Positions 5,826-6,408 of a stretch of 6,408 nt of DNA are shown one piece after another. The notes beneath the pieces were generated by a model. The model searched no databases. It was given only the letters and a program-made list of their open reading frames with translations, and was not told the origin of the DNA. The translations under genes were made by a program, and so were the position numbers. The stretch comes from CADEFQ01 sp035342635 (GTDB lineage Bacteria; Pseudomonadota; Gammaproteobacteria; Steroidobacterales; Steroidobacteraceae): contig DAOQXO010000118.1 of assembly GCA_035342635.1 (NCBI GenBank), positions 1 through 6,408 of the forward strand, written 5' to 3'. Position 1 is the stretch's first letter; each line of letters starts with the position of its first letter.

Positions 5826-6408
5826 ATGCGTACAACCGATCTCACGACCTGGCATCCGGCGAGCTGGCAAGCGAAACCCGCGCAGCAACAGCCGCGCTAT
5901 CCGGACGCAGCGGCGCTCGATCGCGCGGTCGCGGAATTGTCGCGCCTGCCGCCGATCGTCGTCTCCTGGGAGGTCGATGCGCTGCGGGAACGCCTGGCTG
6001 CCGCGCAGCGCGGCGAGGCCTTCCTGCTCCAGGGCGGCGACTGCGCCGAAACCTTCGAGGGCTGCGAGTCCGACAAGATCGCCAAGCAGCTGAAGATCCT
6101 GCTGCAGATGAGCCTCGTGCTCCTGCACGGCCTGAAAATGCCGGTGATCCGCGTCGGGCGCATGGCGGGGCAGTATGCCAAGCCGCGCTCGGCCGACACC
6201 GAGACGCGCGACGGTGTCACGCTGCCGAGCTACCGCGGCGATCTCGTCAATCACCCCGAGTTCACCGCCGAGGCGCGCACGCCCGATCCGACCTTGCTGC
6301 TGCGCGGCTACGAGCGCGCGGCGCTCACCCTCAACTTCACGCGCGCGCTGGTCGCGGGCGGCTTCGCCGACCTGCACCACCCCGAGTACTGGGATCTCGG
6401 TTTCGTGC
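5826..6408 (+). CDS. Class II DAHP synthase (3-deoxy-7-phosphoheptulonate synthase), 5' part
   Basis: The first 194 codons of a gene that continues past the right edge; bacterial class II enzymes are about 450 residues, so roughly 40% is present. The enzyme condenses phosphoenolpyruvate with erythrose 4-phosphate, the first step of the shikimate pathway to aromatic amino acids. Class II is indicated by the opening TTWHPASWQAKPAQQQPRYP (4-23, TDLTTW pattern), LQGGDCAETFEGC (68-80) with metal-ligand C73, RVGRMAGQYAKPRS (109-122) with the PEP-binding basic residues R112, K119 and R121, and LPSYRGDLVN (133-142). Class I AroF/G/H enzymes lack these. The ATG at 5826 yields the family N-terminus at its expected place. 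There is no usable ribosome binding site and a -10-like element lies immediately upstream, so translation may be leaderless. Feedback control cannot be judged from this part. Confidence 0.95.
   Translation, partial: MRTTDLTTWHPASWQAKPAQQQPRYPDAAALDRAVAELSRLPPIVVSWEVDALRERLAAAQRGEAFLLQGGDCAETFEGCESDKIAKQLKILLQMSLVLLHGLKMPVIRVGRMAGQYAKPRSADTETRDGVTLPSYRGDLVNHPEFTAEARTPDPTLLLRGYERAALTLNFTRALVAGGFADLHHPEYWDLGFV

Noticed and set aside
5703..6380. Open reading frame continuing 226 codons upstream of the dehydrogenase, antisense to the DAHP synthase
   Set aside because: The extension has no recognisable domain and runs opposite to a well-conserved enzyme. Stop-free antisense frames are expected in DNA this rich in G and C.

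Overview
The window is high-GC bacterial chromosome with genes packed end to end. The gene families and the PepSY/PhoP/PhoQ-type arrangement suggest a proteobacterium, most likely a gammaproteobacterium near Xanthomonadales/Nevskiales. This placement is inferred from gene content and residue patterns, not from a phylogenetic marker. There are no RNA genes, insertion sequences, CRISPR arrays or other signs of recent transfer. Base composition looks uniform by eye.

Left part, plus strand (1-4170): six genes run in the same direction. The window opens inside the last 52 codons of a Nudix hydrolase, probably a coenzyme A pyrophosphatase. Its stop overlaps the GTG start of mazG by 4 nt, so two nucleotide-cleaning pyrophosphohydrolases are translationally coupled. 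An 86-nt gap follows. It carries a candidate response-regulator operator (TTCAG-N6-TTCAG, 11-bp period) and a plausible -10. Then come three tightly spaced genes: a small exported PepSY-domain protein, a PhoP-like OmpR-family response regulator and a PhoQ-like membrane histidine kinase. The simplest reading is an autoregulated envelope-sensing operon in which the PepSY protein acts in the periplasm near the kinase. After a 47-nt gap follows a YebC/TACO1-family gene with a diverged N-terminus. No terminator is visible between it and the kinase gene, so it may be partly co-transcribed.

Right part (4194-6408): an aldehyde dehydrogenase of the ALDH7/antiquitin family (L-piperideine-6-carboxylate / alpha-aminoadipate semialdehyde dehydrogenase, lysine catabolism) lies on the minus strand, convergent with the YebC gene. 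A 123-bp intergenic region separates it from a divergently transcribed class II DAHP synthase, the first enzyme of the shikimate pathway, which runs off the window's right edge. The most AT-rich stretch there (TGTAATATT) sits 6-7 nt before the synthase ATG, which suggests a leaderless or nearly leaderless transcript.

Overall this is ordinary housekeeping and accessory chromosome. The points most worth checking are the PepSY-PhoP-PhoQ three-gene unit with its 11-bp-spaced operator, the kinase sensor domain without the classical PhoQ acidic run, the possible leaderless start of the DAHP synthase, and a start-codon hairpin at the YebC gene. I found no convincing undescribed system.
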